A DNA stretch of 64,000 bases from Pocillopora verrucosa (taxonomy: Eukaryota; Cnidaria; Anthozoa; Scleractinia; Pocilloporidae): contig NC_089312.1 in the NCBI RefSeq assembly GCF_036669915.1, forward strand, positions 15,804,317-15,868,316. The letters run 5' to 3'. The notes under the pieces are model-generated. The model searched no databases, was not told the DNA's origin, and saw nothing but the letters and a program-made list of their open reading frames with translations. Both the position numbers and the translations under genes were made by a program. Of this stretch, positions 1-11,403 are shown one piece after another (position 1 is the first letter of the stretch; each line of letters starts with the position of its first letter).

Positions 1-3000
1 ACTTATGAGACCATATCTTCATGATTTTCTCACTGCTGCCTATGAGCATTATGACATTGCTATATGGTGTAAGTGACTGTATTAAGCAGTTATTGACTGA
101 AGTAAATATTGATGAATACTCCCCTAGAAAAAGCCAAGGAGAGTTTTTAGCAATATTAACTTAGCTTGAGGTGAAAAATTGTTTTAGTATAATAATTGAA
201 TAGTAGGTGCTTTCAAATTATGTTGTAAATATTTATTTTGATGTTGAAACCGTTCTGTTTTTAATAGGTTGTTGATTACTCATATCAAGATAAGCTGTCA
301 GTGTCCATTTTTAGAAATTAATAGGTTTATTTAATTAAATCAGCAAAACCTTCAGATCTTTCTTTTGAAAAGTGTCAGGCCAAACTTACTAGCATGAATT
401 TTCTCCTGTTGGGTTTATCACTTCCTTGGTAACATTGACAAAATGCAGTGCAGCCATTTTGAAACTTGTAGCTCTCTTGCTACTGTGTATAACCACCTTG
501 CCCAAGGTGCTCATTTTTATAATCATTGCAGTATACTAAAAGTTACACTGAATTTCTTAAATTTGAAAAAAATAAGTAACTAACAGAATCAACAAGAAAG
601 TAAATTTGTTATGCAAAAACCCATAGGAAATTTTTGAGAATAAATCCTTGTCAGGGATGACCTTATTCAGGAAAAGTGTGATTTCCATCATTTCTTGAGA
701 GGCTGGTGTTTGATCCTCCACAGAAGGAATGACTAGTTGTACAATCAGAAAACTATGTCAATCTGTAAAGTAAAGAAACTGAACAAAAAATTAAAACTTG
801 GAAGAAACTGCCTGTTGTAAATACCATGTGTAGTGCTCATTTTGGTATAATTAATGATTTAGTACATTGTATTTACTGAATATTCCAATAATATTTTTCC
901 TGCTGTTTGTAACACAGCTGCCACTAGTATGAAATGGATAGAGGCTAAAATGAAAGTAAGGAAATTATAAATGAGTAAGTTATATTCTGTGGTTTTACAG
1001 TTGTTGAATTCTTCATAACTGTGTATCTTTTTTATCTTAAACTATGTCATGATTATAATAATAATAATAATGATGGTAATAACAACGAAAACAATAATTA
1101 CAATAATGACAATAGTGTTAACTTTATAATTAACATTGATAATAATAATTATTATAATAGTAATGCTCATAATAATTATTATGATAACTACATGACTATA
1201 ACAACAACTTACAATGGTTATGATATTAGTTTTACTAATAGTGATGATGAGTATGATGCTAACTTATTGGTTTCATTAAACTTTGTATTTTTCTCCAGGA
1301 ACTTGGTATTTTTGACAATCCAAATTACAAGATTTCCTTTCTTTTGGACAGTGGAGCAATGATTACTGTTCTGTCAACAAAGTATGGGCTTATTGAGGTA
1401 AAGTTTTATATTTAAACAACTGAGTGAAATGTGAAGTAGGAAAGGTGGCTCTGTGTCACTAATGCAATCTTTGAATTGCTTAAGACTCATTTTTCTTGTA
1501 GACTAAGCCACTTGGTGTTATATGGGGAAAGTTTGAGGAATACACAAGCAAAAACACCATCATGTTTGATGATCTCAGAAGAAACTTCCTCATGAATCCA
1601 CAAAATGGTTTGAAGGTATAGTTATATTATGCATGTATTCTGTTAGGGGTACGTTTCAAATTAAGATTATTTTTTATCTGAATCATCAATAATTGCACCT
1701 GTTTACAGCCTTTATTTTTAATGAATAATTTAAATGAAAACAAACAAACACAGTGTACATATACAATGTTTAATTCAAGCCATTATTTAGTGTTGCATGT
1801 AGATGACATTCTCCATTGCCAAAAAACTAGCAAGATTTTAAAAAGAAACAGATTTTATCTGTGAGATGCATGCTGTTTCCTACAAATGTACTTAATTCAC
1901 AACTGTGCTGTCATTTTGTTTTAAGATCAGACCTTTTCGAGAAGCCCACAAAAATAGACACAAAGACAGAGAACTGTTAAAATTAACAAAGTACTTGAAG
2001 AAGATTGCCAAACTAGATGATCTTAGTGATTTAAACCACAAGCACTGGGAGAGGTATGTATGATAATTAATATGTAACTCAAGAATGTTTATTCGTTATT
2101 CAATTTGTTACAAGATCCCTCTAACATGGGTTAATTAAAGTATACAGTCACACATGTCTTCCCTACATGCTAAGACATGTATACAGATATATACTGTTAT
2201 ACTTAGAACCAGTAGCAAGTGATTTTTGTTTTGTGTAATTATGATGAATTACTCTTTCCAAAAGAATTTAAAATCAAAGAATAATGCTAATTTAAGTTTT
2301 TTTTTAAGTGCCAGGTGCAGCAACAAAACCCAATTTTTTTTTTCAAACAAATACATGTTGTGTGTTCAATAAATCAGCTCGAGTAAATTTTTCAAAGGCT
2401 AACCAAATTGCATAGGCCTGTAGGGCAAGTGCAATTTGTGGTCTTTGAGCGAGTGCTGATTTATCTCAAATTGCAAAAGAAAAATAATGTGATTACTAGT
2501 TAATAATATACAAGCAAAAAGATGACTGTTTTTGCTTTTAGTTGTTTTTATTTCGTGCCATAGCTCACTAGTTCAGCTGCTGGCCTCTGTCTTATTGCCA
2601 GAGGTACCAACTTTTCCCTCAAAAACTTTCTTCAAACTCTTAACACCTCTCTGAAGAATTATTGATCATTTATATTCTTTATCTTGTTAGGTATCAGTCA
2701 ATAGTAATAAGCATTACATGAAAGCTATCATGCTTGTAATCTTCCCCGTCTTTCCTATGAACTGTTACATAAAACTTGAAGAGAATTTTATCCAGGACCT
2801 CTTGTTAATGCTTTTATATCCATTTTTGGAAGCCAGACTTAAAGACAGTTGTTTTCCCTTTGTTGGGTGTTTTTGTTTTTCGCATTCTCCCCCAAACTCT
2901 GAATTAATTTAACTCTTTTGTTGTGATTTTGCGACTTACCTGTCAATCAAAGTAATTTCAACTTAAACTTCCTGCACTCAATTTCAACTTTCTGCACTCA

Positions 3001-3360
3001 ATTTCATCATTCCTGGATGGGATTGATGCTAGTCCATTGCAAGGTTACCCCCTAGCATTTCATTAGGCTTCCCACCTGACAATTTGGCAATACCCATTTA
3101 TACTCCTATGTGGGGAGAAGCACTATGAGTGAAGTGTCTTATCCCAGGAAACAACTCAGTGATCCTAAACCTCTCAACTTAAAGTCCAGTACACTGATCA
3201 TAGGCCACTGTGTCCCCCAGCATGTATAAGGACATTGAGATGATTTAGATGGACCCTTCTAACTTTTAAAGTTACTTGCTTTTGAATTCCTAGATTACTT
3301 TCTAATGTTACTGATTAGTTTGTTTGAATGTTTGTTTTTTTTTCCAGCTACAAGCCATGA
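1..3360 (+). CDS. UBLCP1: UBLCP1, ubiquitin-like domain-containing CTD phosphatase 1 (3' part, last six exons)
   Basis: This is the C-terminal part of the nuclear proteasome phosphatase UBLCP1, a HAD-superfamily (FCP/SCP-type) enzyme that dephosphorylates the 26S proteasome. Coding exons are 2-68 (frame start; the true exon start is outside the window), 918-955, 1299-1397, 1502-1615, 1926-2053 and 3348-3360. All internal junctions are GT-AG and keep frame, giving about 152 residues. Visible family motifs are IAIWSATS (HAD motif II), [38 protein letters not shown] (with the acidic DD of motif IV), NGLKIRPF and [17 protein letters not shown]. The UBL domain and the nucleophile motif DxDxT must lie upstream of position 1. 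The last exon codes only S-Y-K-P-stop, a shorter tail than I know from vertebrates. Family identity is based on recalled protein similarity; the exon structure is read directly. Confidence 0.93.
1045..1262. repeat. AAT-rich low-complexity tract in a UBLCP1 intron
   Basis: Irregular AAT/AAC/GAT trinucleotide repeats lie just before the acceptor of the exon at 1299. They create an artificial Asn/Tyr-rich reading frame that is not coding. Confidence 0.8.
2970..3225 (+). repeat. Old dispersed SINE-like repeat in the last UBLCP1 intron
   Basis: The stretch has the layout of a repeat I recognise from marine-invertebrate DNA: a 'ggatgggat..gctagtccattgc' start, 'ggttacccccta', 'tacccatttata', 'aagtgtctt' and an ending near 'aggccactgtgtcccc'. 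It is diverged. A 23-base direct repeat (cttcctgcactcaatttcaa type) precedes it at about 2965-3003. A related fragment is in B3GAT intron 1 at 6973-7093. Confidence 0.5.
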
Positions 3361-6006
3361 TGAATAATTTTCAATTTTGATATAAATGAAGACAGTTGAT
3401 ATGAAGACAACTCCAGGAAGTCTAAAACAAGAAAAAAAAATTCTGATTAGCTTAAAGTTTTGTACATAACTTTTACTTTGGATGAAAGTTTTAAAAATGG
3501 TGTTGTCTTTGTTCTCAACAAGCTTTGTAATTGTACATCAGCCACCGTGGGTAACTGGTGTTGTAAACTCCTCTGGAGGCTAACATGTAGTTATTTATGC
3601 ATACCTTTTATAGTCAACCTGATGTTAAATATTGATGGTTGTTGATATTATTCCCATCAGAGTTTATTGGTCCAAATAATTCTCTCCAGAATTTGTCATC
3701 AGGTTTTAAAAGTAATTGAGGCCTGGAGTTGAAAGCTCAATTTTGCTTGTTACATACAGGGTGTGTCTGTGGAGCTTTGCTCTCTTCAGAAAATACAATA
3801 ACTGTAAAATTTATTATTATTATTATTCTATTGTTATTTAATTGTTTTCTTAAAGTAAGCAATTACTCCTAAGCCCTCTGTTTATCATAAGAAATTACAC
3901 ACATTAATGAGTGAGTAGAAAATATCATCAGGAAAATGTCATTCCCTACTACATACTCTTGGTTACATCCCTGCCTCTCTCTTGGTAACCCAAAAAAGAG
4001 GGACCAGTATCAAGTGGTACTAGGGCACCAACAGTAATGTTTTCATCAAGTGCTGTATGTGCACAAACCATCTGTTAAATAATGCAATTAAAAGAGTACA
4101 AGGCAGTGGCCAAAGATAGGTTCAAGAGAAGTAGCTACACTGATTTGGTTCAGCAATTGCCTGGTGACCACCAAGTTGATATGTTCCAATCAATGTAGCA
4201 GAGTGGGAAAGGGTAGTTGCCATCAAATGTTACAGAGAAGAATTCCCACCTCTCACGTCCCCTTGAGAAATTTTCTCTTTTTTATTAATAGCCGACCTCT
4301 GTGTGCAAGTGGAGAACTGTACTATCACTTTTCCTTTTCTAATAAAATCCCACTCCTCCCAGTAAGAGGGCTCTTTTCAGTTAACATTTCCTCCCACCCT
4401 TCTTAACAAACACTGTGTATATTCAGAGCAATTTGGAAGAGGTGATCTGTTCTTTCAAAAGAAAGGAAATACTAAATATTTCAAGCATTACACAGATGTT
4501 TCATTAAAAGCAGGTTATAAGACCTCTTCCCACCTTCTGTTCAACTTTAAAGCTGGCTCTTGTGTTTGGGTTTTACCTTACAGCCCCTTTATGAGCACAG
4601 TCTCCTATTACGCCATCAGCATCAGTTAAAGGAAAAACTTTGTAAACCTCTGATTATACTTCAGTCTATGCTGAAGGAGTGCTGTTAAACAAATACCTTG
4701 TTTTGGTATGCATTGAATAATTGGCTGTAGAGTGGGAAAGAGTTGCAAAGGGGAAGGCATAGTGAGGAGTATGCAAGCAATCATTTGTAGGAAACAGTGC
4801 TTGCTTTCCCTGTTAAGGCTTACATTGTTCTGCAAATCCAAAATGGCAGAACGGGCCAAGCATGTTAATATAACTTGTACAAGTCTGTGGAGCTGACCAC
4901 AGCAAATTATTTAATTTGATAGCACTGTAAGAAAACACCCAACAACACACTCACTTGTCTTCTAGCTTGACTCATTATCTATGGCAGTTACATGTACAAG
5001 CACCACAATAGCTATTATCTTGGACAAAGTTTGTTCAACTTCTTTATATTAATTGGGTATAAAGGACAACAGACTTTCTTCTGAACTCAGATTTCCCTTT
5101 AGACAAGTGAGGTGCTTGTTTTACCTCTCCAGAAAACCTCACAAAACAACCTCTAGGTAAGAGGCAGGATTCCCTTGCAACTAAATGGTGCACACAATAT
5201 GAAATCAAACACAAGTAACTGACACAGAATTATATGTATTACACTATTGCATCTGATTGATTACTTTTGTCTGATTGGAAAAGTTACTTGTCCAAGACAT
5301 TCAGACGGTCCAAATTTCACACAAGTAACTGACACAAAATAATATTTATTATACTATTGCATCTGACTGATTACCATTGTCTGATTGAAAAAGTTACCCA
5401 TCTAAGACAGTCAGACAGTCCAGGCTTCCTGCTCTGCTACTAAATTTCACGCATTTGCAGATAAGCTACTGAACAATATTGTTAGGTTTGCTAATTGAAA
5501 AGGCCATTAGTACACTAGCTAGCAAAGCCAGTCTTGTAACATACAAACATAGCATTTCAGGTCCATTATTCTCTCCAAAAGTTTTCTGTAGTCATTTCTG
5601 TGTTAACTCTGGAACTCTCATGATCTGCAGAGTAATTCTTCCCTATACATGTAGCTTTCTTAAGACTAGTGTTTGGATATACATCAGCATAACATCCCTA
5701 AGCCTTTAAGTCTGTCCTCTTCCAGCACCTACTGGCTGGAGTATGTATTGATAACGTAAGGTAGAGTTACGTAATAAAGACGCCTGAGACGAAGTGGATT
5801 ATATCGGGTACCACCAGTAAGAAAAATAACAAACATGGAAATCACATTCCTTACCGAGTTAGAACAGAATTGTACTCATAAACTTATCACAAGATCCTGG
5901 ACCTAACTTAGAATGAGTTAAGACCATACAATCTCCAGTATTGTGTTCTTAAAAGCTGTCATTGTCTTAAACAGTTTTTAAAGTGTGCAATATTTCATAA
6001 TGGATG
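3361..6006. other. Intergenic stretch between UBLCP1 and SMIM12
   Basis: It includes the UBLCP1 3' UTR, whose end is not marked by a clear AATAAA. Several short frames (for example 3460-3645, 4164-4406, 4626-4859 on -, 5479-5709) have no family resemblance, and several lack an ATG. A (TTA)n run sits at about 3810-3828. I see no RNA gene. Confidence 0.6.
5209..5430 (+). repeat. Two-copy imperfect tandem duplication, period 110 bp
   Basis: 'acaagtaactgacacaRaat' occurs at 5211 and 5321. Both copies continue through an ATT-rich stretch, 'ttgcatctga(t/c)tgatta', 'gtctgattg(g/a)aaaagttac' and a 'cagac(g/a)gtcc' ending. Copies differ at scattered positions, so the duplication is not recent. Confidence 0.85.
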
Positions 6007-6336
6007 TCATGATTGAACGTTGGTCTCGGATGATTTTTCTCCAAGTTCTATCCGTCGACCCGTAAATCCAGTCTTATAACCTTGATTTCTTTCGAAGATA
6101 GTTTGCGGTATTCCTTCCCTGTATTTCAAACTCTGAACCTTTGTTGGATCATCCAGAGAATCAATCTGCCTTAAAGTTCGTTCCTCCATGGTGCTTGGTT
6201 TTTCCTTGGACCATTTTTCGCTCGTCCTCACTCGATTTTCCACATAATAGCCAACAGAGCCGACGACCACCGCAACTGGTAAAACAACGTAAGGAGCATA
6301 CGTTCTTGCTGCGGCTAATATCACAGGCCAAACCAT
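6007..6336 (-). CDS. SMIM12: Small integral membrane protein 12 homologue
   Basis: This is a single-exon 109-residue protein that starts MVWPVILAAARTYAPYVVLP. That matches the conserved N-terminus of SMIM12, a small single-pass membrane protein of unknown molecular role. One hydrophobic segment covers about residues 13-31 (YAPYVVLPVAVVVGSVGYY). A charged tail follows with S/T-E-E-R-T-x-R-x-I-D-x-L, Q-S-L-K and F-E-R-N-Q motifs. The open frame continues 57 codons upstream to 6507 but contains no ATG there, so 6336 is the only usable start and fits the family start. The tail is longer than the roughly 92 residues of the vertebrate protein. The gene is divergent from the glucuronyltransferase gene, with 234 bp between start codons. 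Confidence 0.88.
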   Translation of the reverse strand: MVWPVILAAARTYAPYVVLPVAVVVGSVGYYVENRVRTSEKWSKEKPSTMEERTLRQIDSLDDPTKVQSLKYREGIPQTIFERNQGYKTGFTGRRIELGEKSSETNVQS

Positions 6337-6570
6337 GATAGAAAAGAAGGTAAAGCTTCTCTCAAAATTTGTCGAGGTTCGATCAACCGTGCAATATGGC
6401 GGAGAGCGGACGAGTGGAACCTGGGGATGATTAGTTATCAAGCTTTCTCGTTGGTTTTGTCTGTTTCGTGGTGCCTGGCGGAAATCAAGAGAAAGGGATG
6501 TAATCAATATGGCCGACGACTTGTTACTTTAACGATGATGTTGAATCGTTAAGGATTTTCACGTTTAAAT
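6337..6570. promoter_or_regulatory. Head-to-head (bidirectional) promoter region of SMIM12 and B3GAT
   Basis: Only 234 bp separate the two divergent start codons, so both 5' UTRs and the shared promoter must lie here or be interleaved with the neighbouring 5' exon. No TATA box is obvious. The stretch is richer in CpG than its surroundings (for example tgtcgaggttcgatcaaccg, ggcggagagcggacgag), as for a housekeeping CpG-type promoter. Confidence 0.6.
6509..6552 (+). promoter_or_regulatory. Two tiny upstream ORFs before the B3GAT start
   Basis: ATG GCC GAC GAC ... TAA (6509-6532, seven residues) is followed at once by ATG ATG TTG AAT CGT TAA (6535-6552, five residues). Both precede the B3GAT ATG at 6571. 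If transcription starts upstream of 6509 they would reduce initiation at the main start. The transcription start is unknown, so this is conditional. Confidence 0.35.
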
Positions 6571-9500
6571 ATGATTAGGAAAGGATTAATGAGTCCTAAA
6601 AATATTTTGATACTGAGCTTCGTACTTTCTCTTCTTGGATTTTTATGGTTTACAAATCAATGCCTTCAAGGTACGTGATCTGTTATTAAGAGCCTCTGTT
6701 GATAAGTAGGCCGTTGGCCCAGCCTTTTTTTTAACCCTTTTAACCCAGATATCAGTTTGCATATTCTCCATACTATTTACTATACATTTCTGCAGGTGCT
6801 GACTAGGAGAATTTGTTTAACAATCAAGGGCTCCTTTGGCTGTTGATAATTTTCTTTATCATGACCTTAATGCGTGATACAGGGATGATATTGTAAGGAG
6901 AAATTAGATGCTAGTCACCCTTAAGGGGTTAAAGGGTTAAGTCTTATTTGGTACTTGCTTGAAATACTCCTTGATGGAGAGACGAACTGTGAGAGTAAGG
7001 TGGGCTGCCCAAAGACAGGGTACAATGACCCAGTCAGGGCTCAATCGTAGACCTAAAATGGAAAGTCCTGTTTCAAAACAATAGGCCAGTGTGTCTTCCT
7101 CCTACTCTCCCTTAGTTATGTTCCTCAGAAAAGTCTTTGAACATCTAACATGTTGATTCTGGGGGTAGTGAATGGTCACTTGAAACATTCTGGGTTGCAG
7201 AATATTCATCAGATCTCAAAATCTTGTAAGCCTTTGTGATAGCTGCTGATATCTCACAATTCTTTCAAATTTCTCCAAGCTCATGGCAATCCACCAAATA
7301 GTGATTTATCTAGCAAACAGTGTTGTCCACCCTTGGAACAACTAGGGCCAGAATTTGTTCCTGTAGCTCAGGGTCTTAGTCTAAGGCAACCAGAGAAGCT
7401 TAGGGTTTTTGATTTGAGGGACAAAGTCTGTTTGATCACCCATCCCCTAGTCATCAAACCAGTCACTTTGTTAGCTTTAATTTTGAACCAATCAATACTG
7501 CTCATGATTGGTACATTTTAGTTTATTTATTTTTCTAACTGTTGTTGTTTTTTTTAACAATGTTTCTTCTAGACTCTGGTAGGTCAAGGGATGATGTGGT
7601 AAGGATAAGCCAAATGCTTAAAAAACTGGAAAAGAGAGAGCTCTCATTACAAGAAAGGGAAGAAGAGATCATTAAGAAACTTAAGATCCTAGGGATAAGA
7701 AAAATCAACAGTCTGTTTGAAGAAGGCTTTGATGAAATGCCAACTATTTATTTTATCACTCCTACCTATAAAAGACATACACAAAAGGCTGACCTAACAA
7801 GACTGTCACAAACACTGTTACATGTCCCTAAACTTCACTGGATAGTAGTAGAAGATTCTGACAAGAAAACAGATCTTGTTTCACATTTCTTGGAATCCTG
7901 TGGTGTTAGTTACACACATTTTGCAGTCAGAACTCCAAAGCAGCTCATAACTAAAGAAGGAGACCCAAGGTGGTTAAAAGCCAGAGGTGTAGAACAGAGG
8001 AATTTGGGCCTGAGATGGATAAGACAAAATTTAAAGGATGATATGAAAGGTGTTGTATATTTTGGAGATGATGATAACACTTACGATTTGAGAATATTTG
8101 AACAGGTAAGGTACATCTCAAATTAAATTTAGTCAATCATGAACTCTTGGGTGTTTAGTTTGTATATATGTAAATGGTATCACCCCTTTCTTTGGTGGCG
8201 CTGCCACAAATGTGCAAGTTGTAAGTAGGGTCATTAGAAGCTGAATCATGACTAATTGGAGATCTCTGCAGGTGGATTAGTCACTGCAAGTCAGAGGACC
8301 CCTAGTTAAGTAGATCAACTTGAATATAGAATAAGTTACCTGTAGAGATCCAAACTATATCTTTCTTTCATTCTACCAGTAACTTGTAATTCCTTTTAAA
8401 AGAAACTAAAGAGCATTTCAAGAATTGTGACTTTTATTATAATGAATTTATATACTTTCACAAATTTTAATTTTTAGTGTACTCTTTTTTAGTGACCATT
8501 GAATGTGGTTTGACAGTTCTGTTTTATATTTTTTAACTGCTTCTAGATGCGATACACAAAGAAAGTATCAGTTTGGCCTGTAGGCTTAGTGGGTGGTTTA
8601 AAGTGGGAAGGACCAATTTGCAAAGATGGATCTGTTGTCAGATTTTACACAATGTGGGAGCCAGGACGCCCAATGCCTGTCGACATGGCAGGGTTTGCTA
8701 TAAATGTCAAACTGTTTATGGATAATCCTGAAGTGGAAATGGACCCGATGGCCAAGAGGGGCTATTTGGAGTCTTCTGTTGTTGGCAGATTGGCAACAAG
8801 GGAAGATTTTGAGCCATTGGCTAATGATTGTAAACAGGTACACCTTTGTTGGGTTAGATAAAGTTTCAGAACTGGTACAGTGTGCAGGTGTAAATTATCA
8901 TCAAGTTAGACAACATATAATTTTTCATGGATGTGTATCAACTGCTTTGATCTTTTACAAATGAATATCAATTTTTTTTGATGGACTGGACATTGATTGG
9001 TTAAGATGTATGTGAGCAATTTTCCTCTGCTTGCACAAGACCATAAATGTCACTCCCACTATCCCTGATTCCTAGCCTGAATTGCCAGTGTTCAAAGGTG
9101 GAGGGTGGGGGGGAAAATAGGTAGATTATTTGAGCATGAAGGGCAATATATGAATTAGCATCCAGACCCCAAGCTGGCACTCACATCAATCACCTAACCC
9201 CTTGTTGGTATGTGGACCACTCAGGCTACCTGGTTTCCCTCTTTCCCACTTGCACTAAGTTACCATTCCACCTCTTGCTTCCCTTTTTTAATCCCTCCCA
9301 TTACTACTCCTACCCTCATCCCTCACAAGCACCACCTTCCTTTTGACTTTTGGTAATGCAACTCTCTTGAACAACTAAGAGTTCAAAATTAGCAGCTATT
9401 AAAACAAGCGGAATGTGGTTGAGATTCCGTAGAAGAATGTGGGTGACTGACACTGGACAAAGCTGAAAAGGATCTCAATTGAATGATCTTGCTCTTTGAC

Positions 9501-9848
9501 ACGTTGATCACAACTACAAAATTTGTAAACGTTTTCCTTTCGGTATAACTCTACCTTTATTTGTTTGTTTGAAAAGGAACGTTAAAGAGAGTTAGCTTAA
9601 TGCGTTTCTGACAGATCCTCTCCTCTTTTAGTCCTAATACGTGCACACATGTCAAGTTTTAATTGATTTCTTTGACCCTTAGGAAATGCTTTATGTGCAA
9701 TCACTTGCAGAGGATTATTTGTTCAATACAGTTTTTTTTTTGTTAACAGATACTGGTGTGGCACACGCAAACAGCTGAGCCGAAAATGAAACAAGAAGAT
9801 AAATTGAAAAGAATGGGACGTGAGTCTGATCCATCCATGGAAGTCTAA
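6571..9848 (+). CDS. B3GAT3: Beta-1,3-glucuronyltransferase, GlcAT-I type (GT43)
   Basis: This is a type II Golgi glycosyltransferase that should transfer glucuronic acid from UDP-GlcA to a terminal galactose, the last step of the proteoglycan linker tetrasaccharide in B3GAT3. Exons are 6571-6670, 7573-8105, 8547-8837 and 9750-9848, all GT-AG and in frame, giving 340 residues. A short cytosolic end is followed by a membrane anchor (about residues 11-27), then a charged coiled-coil-like stem (about 44-74). The catalytic domain starts at [13 protein letters not shown] (89-101). The DxD-type metal site is YFGDDDNTY with D199-D201. [26 protein letters not shown] and VWHTQT with H313 are all family motifs, and E286 aligns with the catalytic base of GlcAT-I. 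GlcAT-P and GlcAT-S are close relatives, so B3GAT3 rather than B3GAT1/2 is inferred from the short stem. Intron 1 holds a MITE. Confidence 0.92.
6731..6940 (+). mobile_element. MITE-like repeat, TTAACCCTTT family, copy 1 (B3GAT intron 1)
   Basis: About 210 bp, with ends TTAACCCTTTTAACCC and GGGGTTAAAGGGTTAA that are inverted copies of each other. The interior has 'cagtttgcatattctccata', 'gctgactaggagaatttg' and 'gtaaggagaaattagatgct'. The same layout recurs at 15316, 16863 and 51201 and in fragments, which shows a dispersed nonautonomous family. Confidence 0.8.
6973..7093 (+). repeat. Fragment of the SINE-like repeat seen at 2970-3225
   Basis: 'ctgtgagagtaaggtgggct', 'aatgacccagtcagggctca' and 'aggccagtgtgtcttcc' follow the same order as the 3' half of the repeat in the UBLCP1 intron. 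It is strongly diverged, and assignment is by pattern only. Confidence 0.4.
9123..9253 (+). repeat. Dispersed 130-bp repeat, copy 1 (B3GAT intron 3)
   Basis: It shares 'agattatttgagcatg(a/g)agg', 'gctggcac(t/c)c', 'cccctgttggta' style blocks and the ending 'ctttcccacttgc' with 11271-11403, in the same order and orientation. Confidence 0.7.
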
Positions 9849-11001
9849 ACATTGGTTATCCGCCAACTATGCTGTTTTTCTATCAAAGTTTTATTAAACT
9901 ACTTGTGGAACAATTGGACCATATCTTTGTTCTCTTAGCACTATGAATTGAACGAGCTCTAATCTAAATTTTAAACTAAAATGGCAAGATAAATATTTGA
10001 AATTAAAAGAAGGTTATTTTGGAGGACGAATACTGATTAACAAATATATTTCACTCAGTATTTGTGGAGAAGAAGGAATTTGATCTTGTTTGGGTGTACG
10101 TTTCAAAGGTGAGTTTTTGACAATAATGGCTGCACTTTTCGGGAGTAGTTACAGTTGCTCTCTTTCTTCCTTGCCAAGCATTTTCGTTCCTTTTCAGGGA
10201 TTATACATTAATTCGGTGTTGCTGAACTGTGCTTTCAGTTATTAATACGAATACGCGCATCAGTCATCTTGAAATCGACTTGTAGAAGGGCTAGACTTTG
10301 GTTTAAGGCTATACACTAGTCATGCGCACTTTACCTTCTTTATTAACTCGGCCTTTTTACGGCAAATAGCAATACTTTCGCCGTGGGTGCAAACGTAAGT
10401 CTGCCCAGTTCACTCCAGAAAGGCGAAGGGTAAAACTTTTGGATTTGTCGGAGCTTGGTGTGAGTAAGATACGTTAGAAGAAGCTGTCTGTAGAGGAAGG
10501 GCGCACGAGTTTATTAGTGATGGATGTGAAGTCGAAGTCTAAAGAAGATGAAGAGATGGGGCATCAATGTACAAACATCCACTCAGATTTGAAAGCAACC
10601 GAAAGCGCTAGTTTGACGAACCTTCGGCAAACTCCATGGAGTGCTCTATATTTGAATTCTCCTCAAAATTTACTTTCAAAGAAAGTGACAGGGAGGTCGA
10701 ACACAGGAGAGAAAGAATTTTAATTCCTAAAAAAAAAGTCGTACTGAGGTGCTGTGAATGCTGTTTTTGTTTTATTTTTTTCATTTCAAGCGTCTGTTTT
10801 ATAACTTTCGCTGGAAAGATGAGTATACTATCAAATTTTAGTTTCCTCGGCTTAGCTTGCATGATTTTTATGGAGATTTTAATATCAATTTGATTAGCGT
10901 AGCACACGACTGATTACTCCTCTGTGAACCCTTATTTGCGAGCTTCCTCATCTATGAATGTTCTCATGGAAATGTTGTTCTACCACTGACTTGGTCTTCA
11001 G

Positions 11002-11135
11002 AACAACTATGAGAGGAGTATGCTGTGACTGCCATGCGGCGAATATGCTGTGTCGTCAACAGTATGACCTGGACTGTGAAATGGCCTGTCTTGGTCGGAA
11101 AGGGTTGAATTCACTGGAGAAGAAAGTTCGGAAAG
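11002..11135 (+). CDS. Possible internal exon of an unrecognised Cys-rich protein
   Basis: A good acceptor (cttggtcttcag) precedes 11002 and a usable donor (cggaaag|gtgatt) follows 11135. The open frame between them codes a polar, cysteine-rich peptide with MRGVCCDCHAANMLC, YDLDCEMAC and a lysine-rich end. The phases would be 2 in and 1 out. No partner exon with matching phase was found nearby, and I do not recognise a domain. It may be chance. Confidence 0.22.
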
Positions 11136-11270
11136 GTGATTACTTTTAACCGAAAACTGCCCTAAATGGCTCTGGCATTAGCAACATCCCATTTTAGTTA
11201 CTGCCGGAAGCGACATGAAAGGTGTTTCGGTTAATTTTCTCCATTTTCCCTTCGAAGTTGAGAGGAGAGA

Positions 11271-11403
11271 GATTATTTGAGCATGGAGGGCAATCTTTGG
11301 AATCTTAGTACTCTCAGATCTAACGCTGGCACCCGCATAAATCACTCCACCCCCTGTTGGTACGTTGACCACTAAGCTTAAGGCTACTTGCTTTCCCACT
11401 TGC
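11271..11403 (+). repeat. Dispersed 130-bp repeat, copy 2
   Basis: Second copy of the repeat at 9123-9253, with 'agattatttgagcatggagg' at the start and 'ctttcccacttgc' at the end. Confidence 0.7.

Noticed and set aside
1021..1362. Asn/Tyr-rich 113-codon frame
   Set aside because: It is low-complexity intron DNA; the last part overlaps the UBLCP1 exon in another frame.
6337..6507. N-terminal extension of SMIM12 by 57 codons
   Set aside because: The extension has no ATG, and the conserved family start is at 6336.
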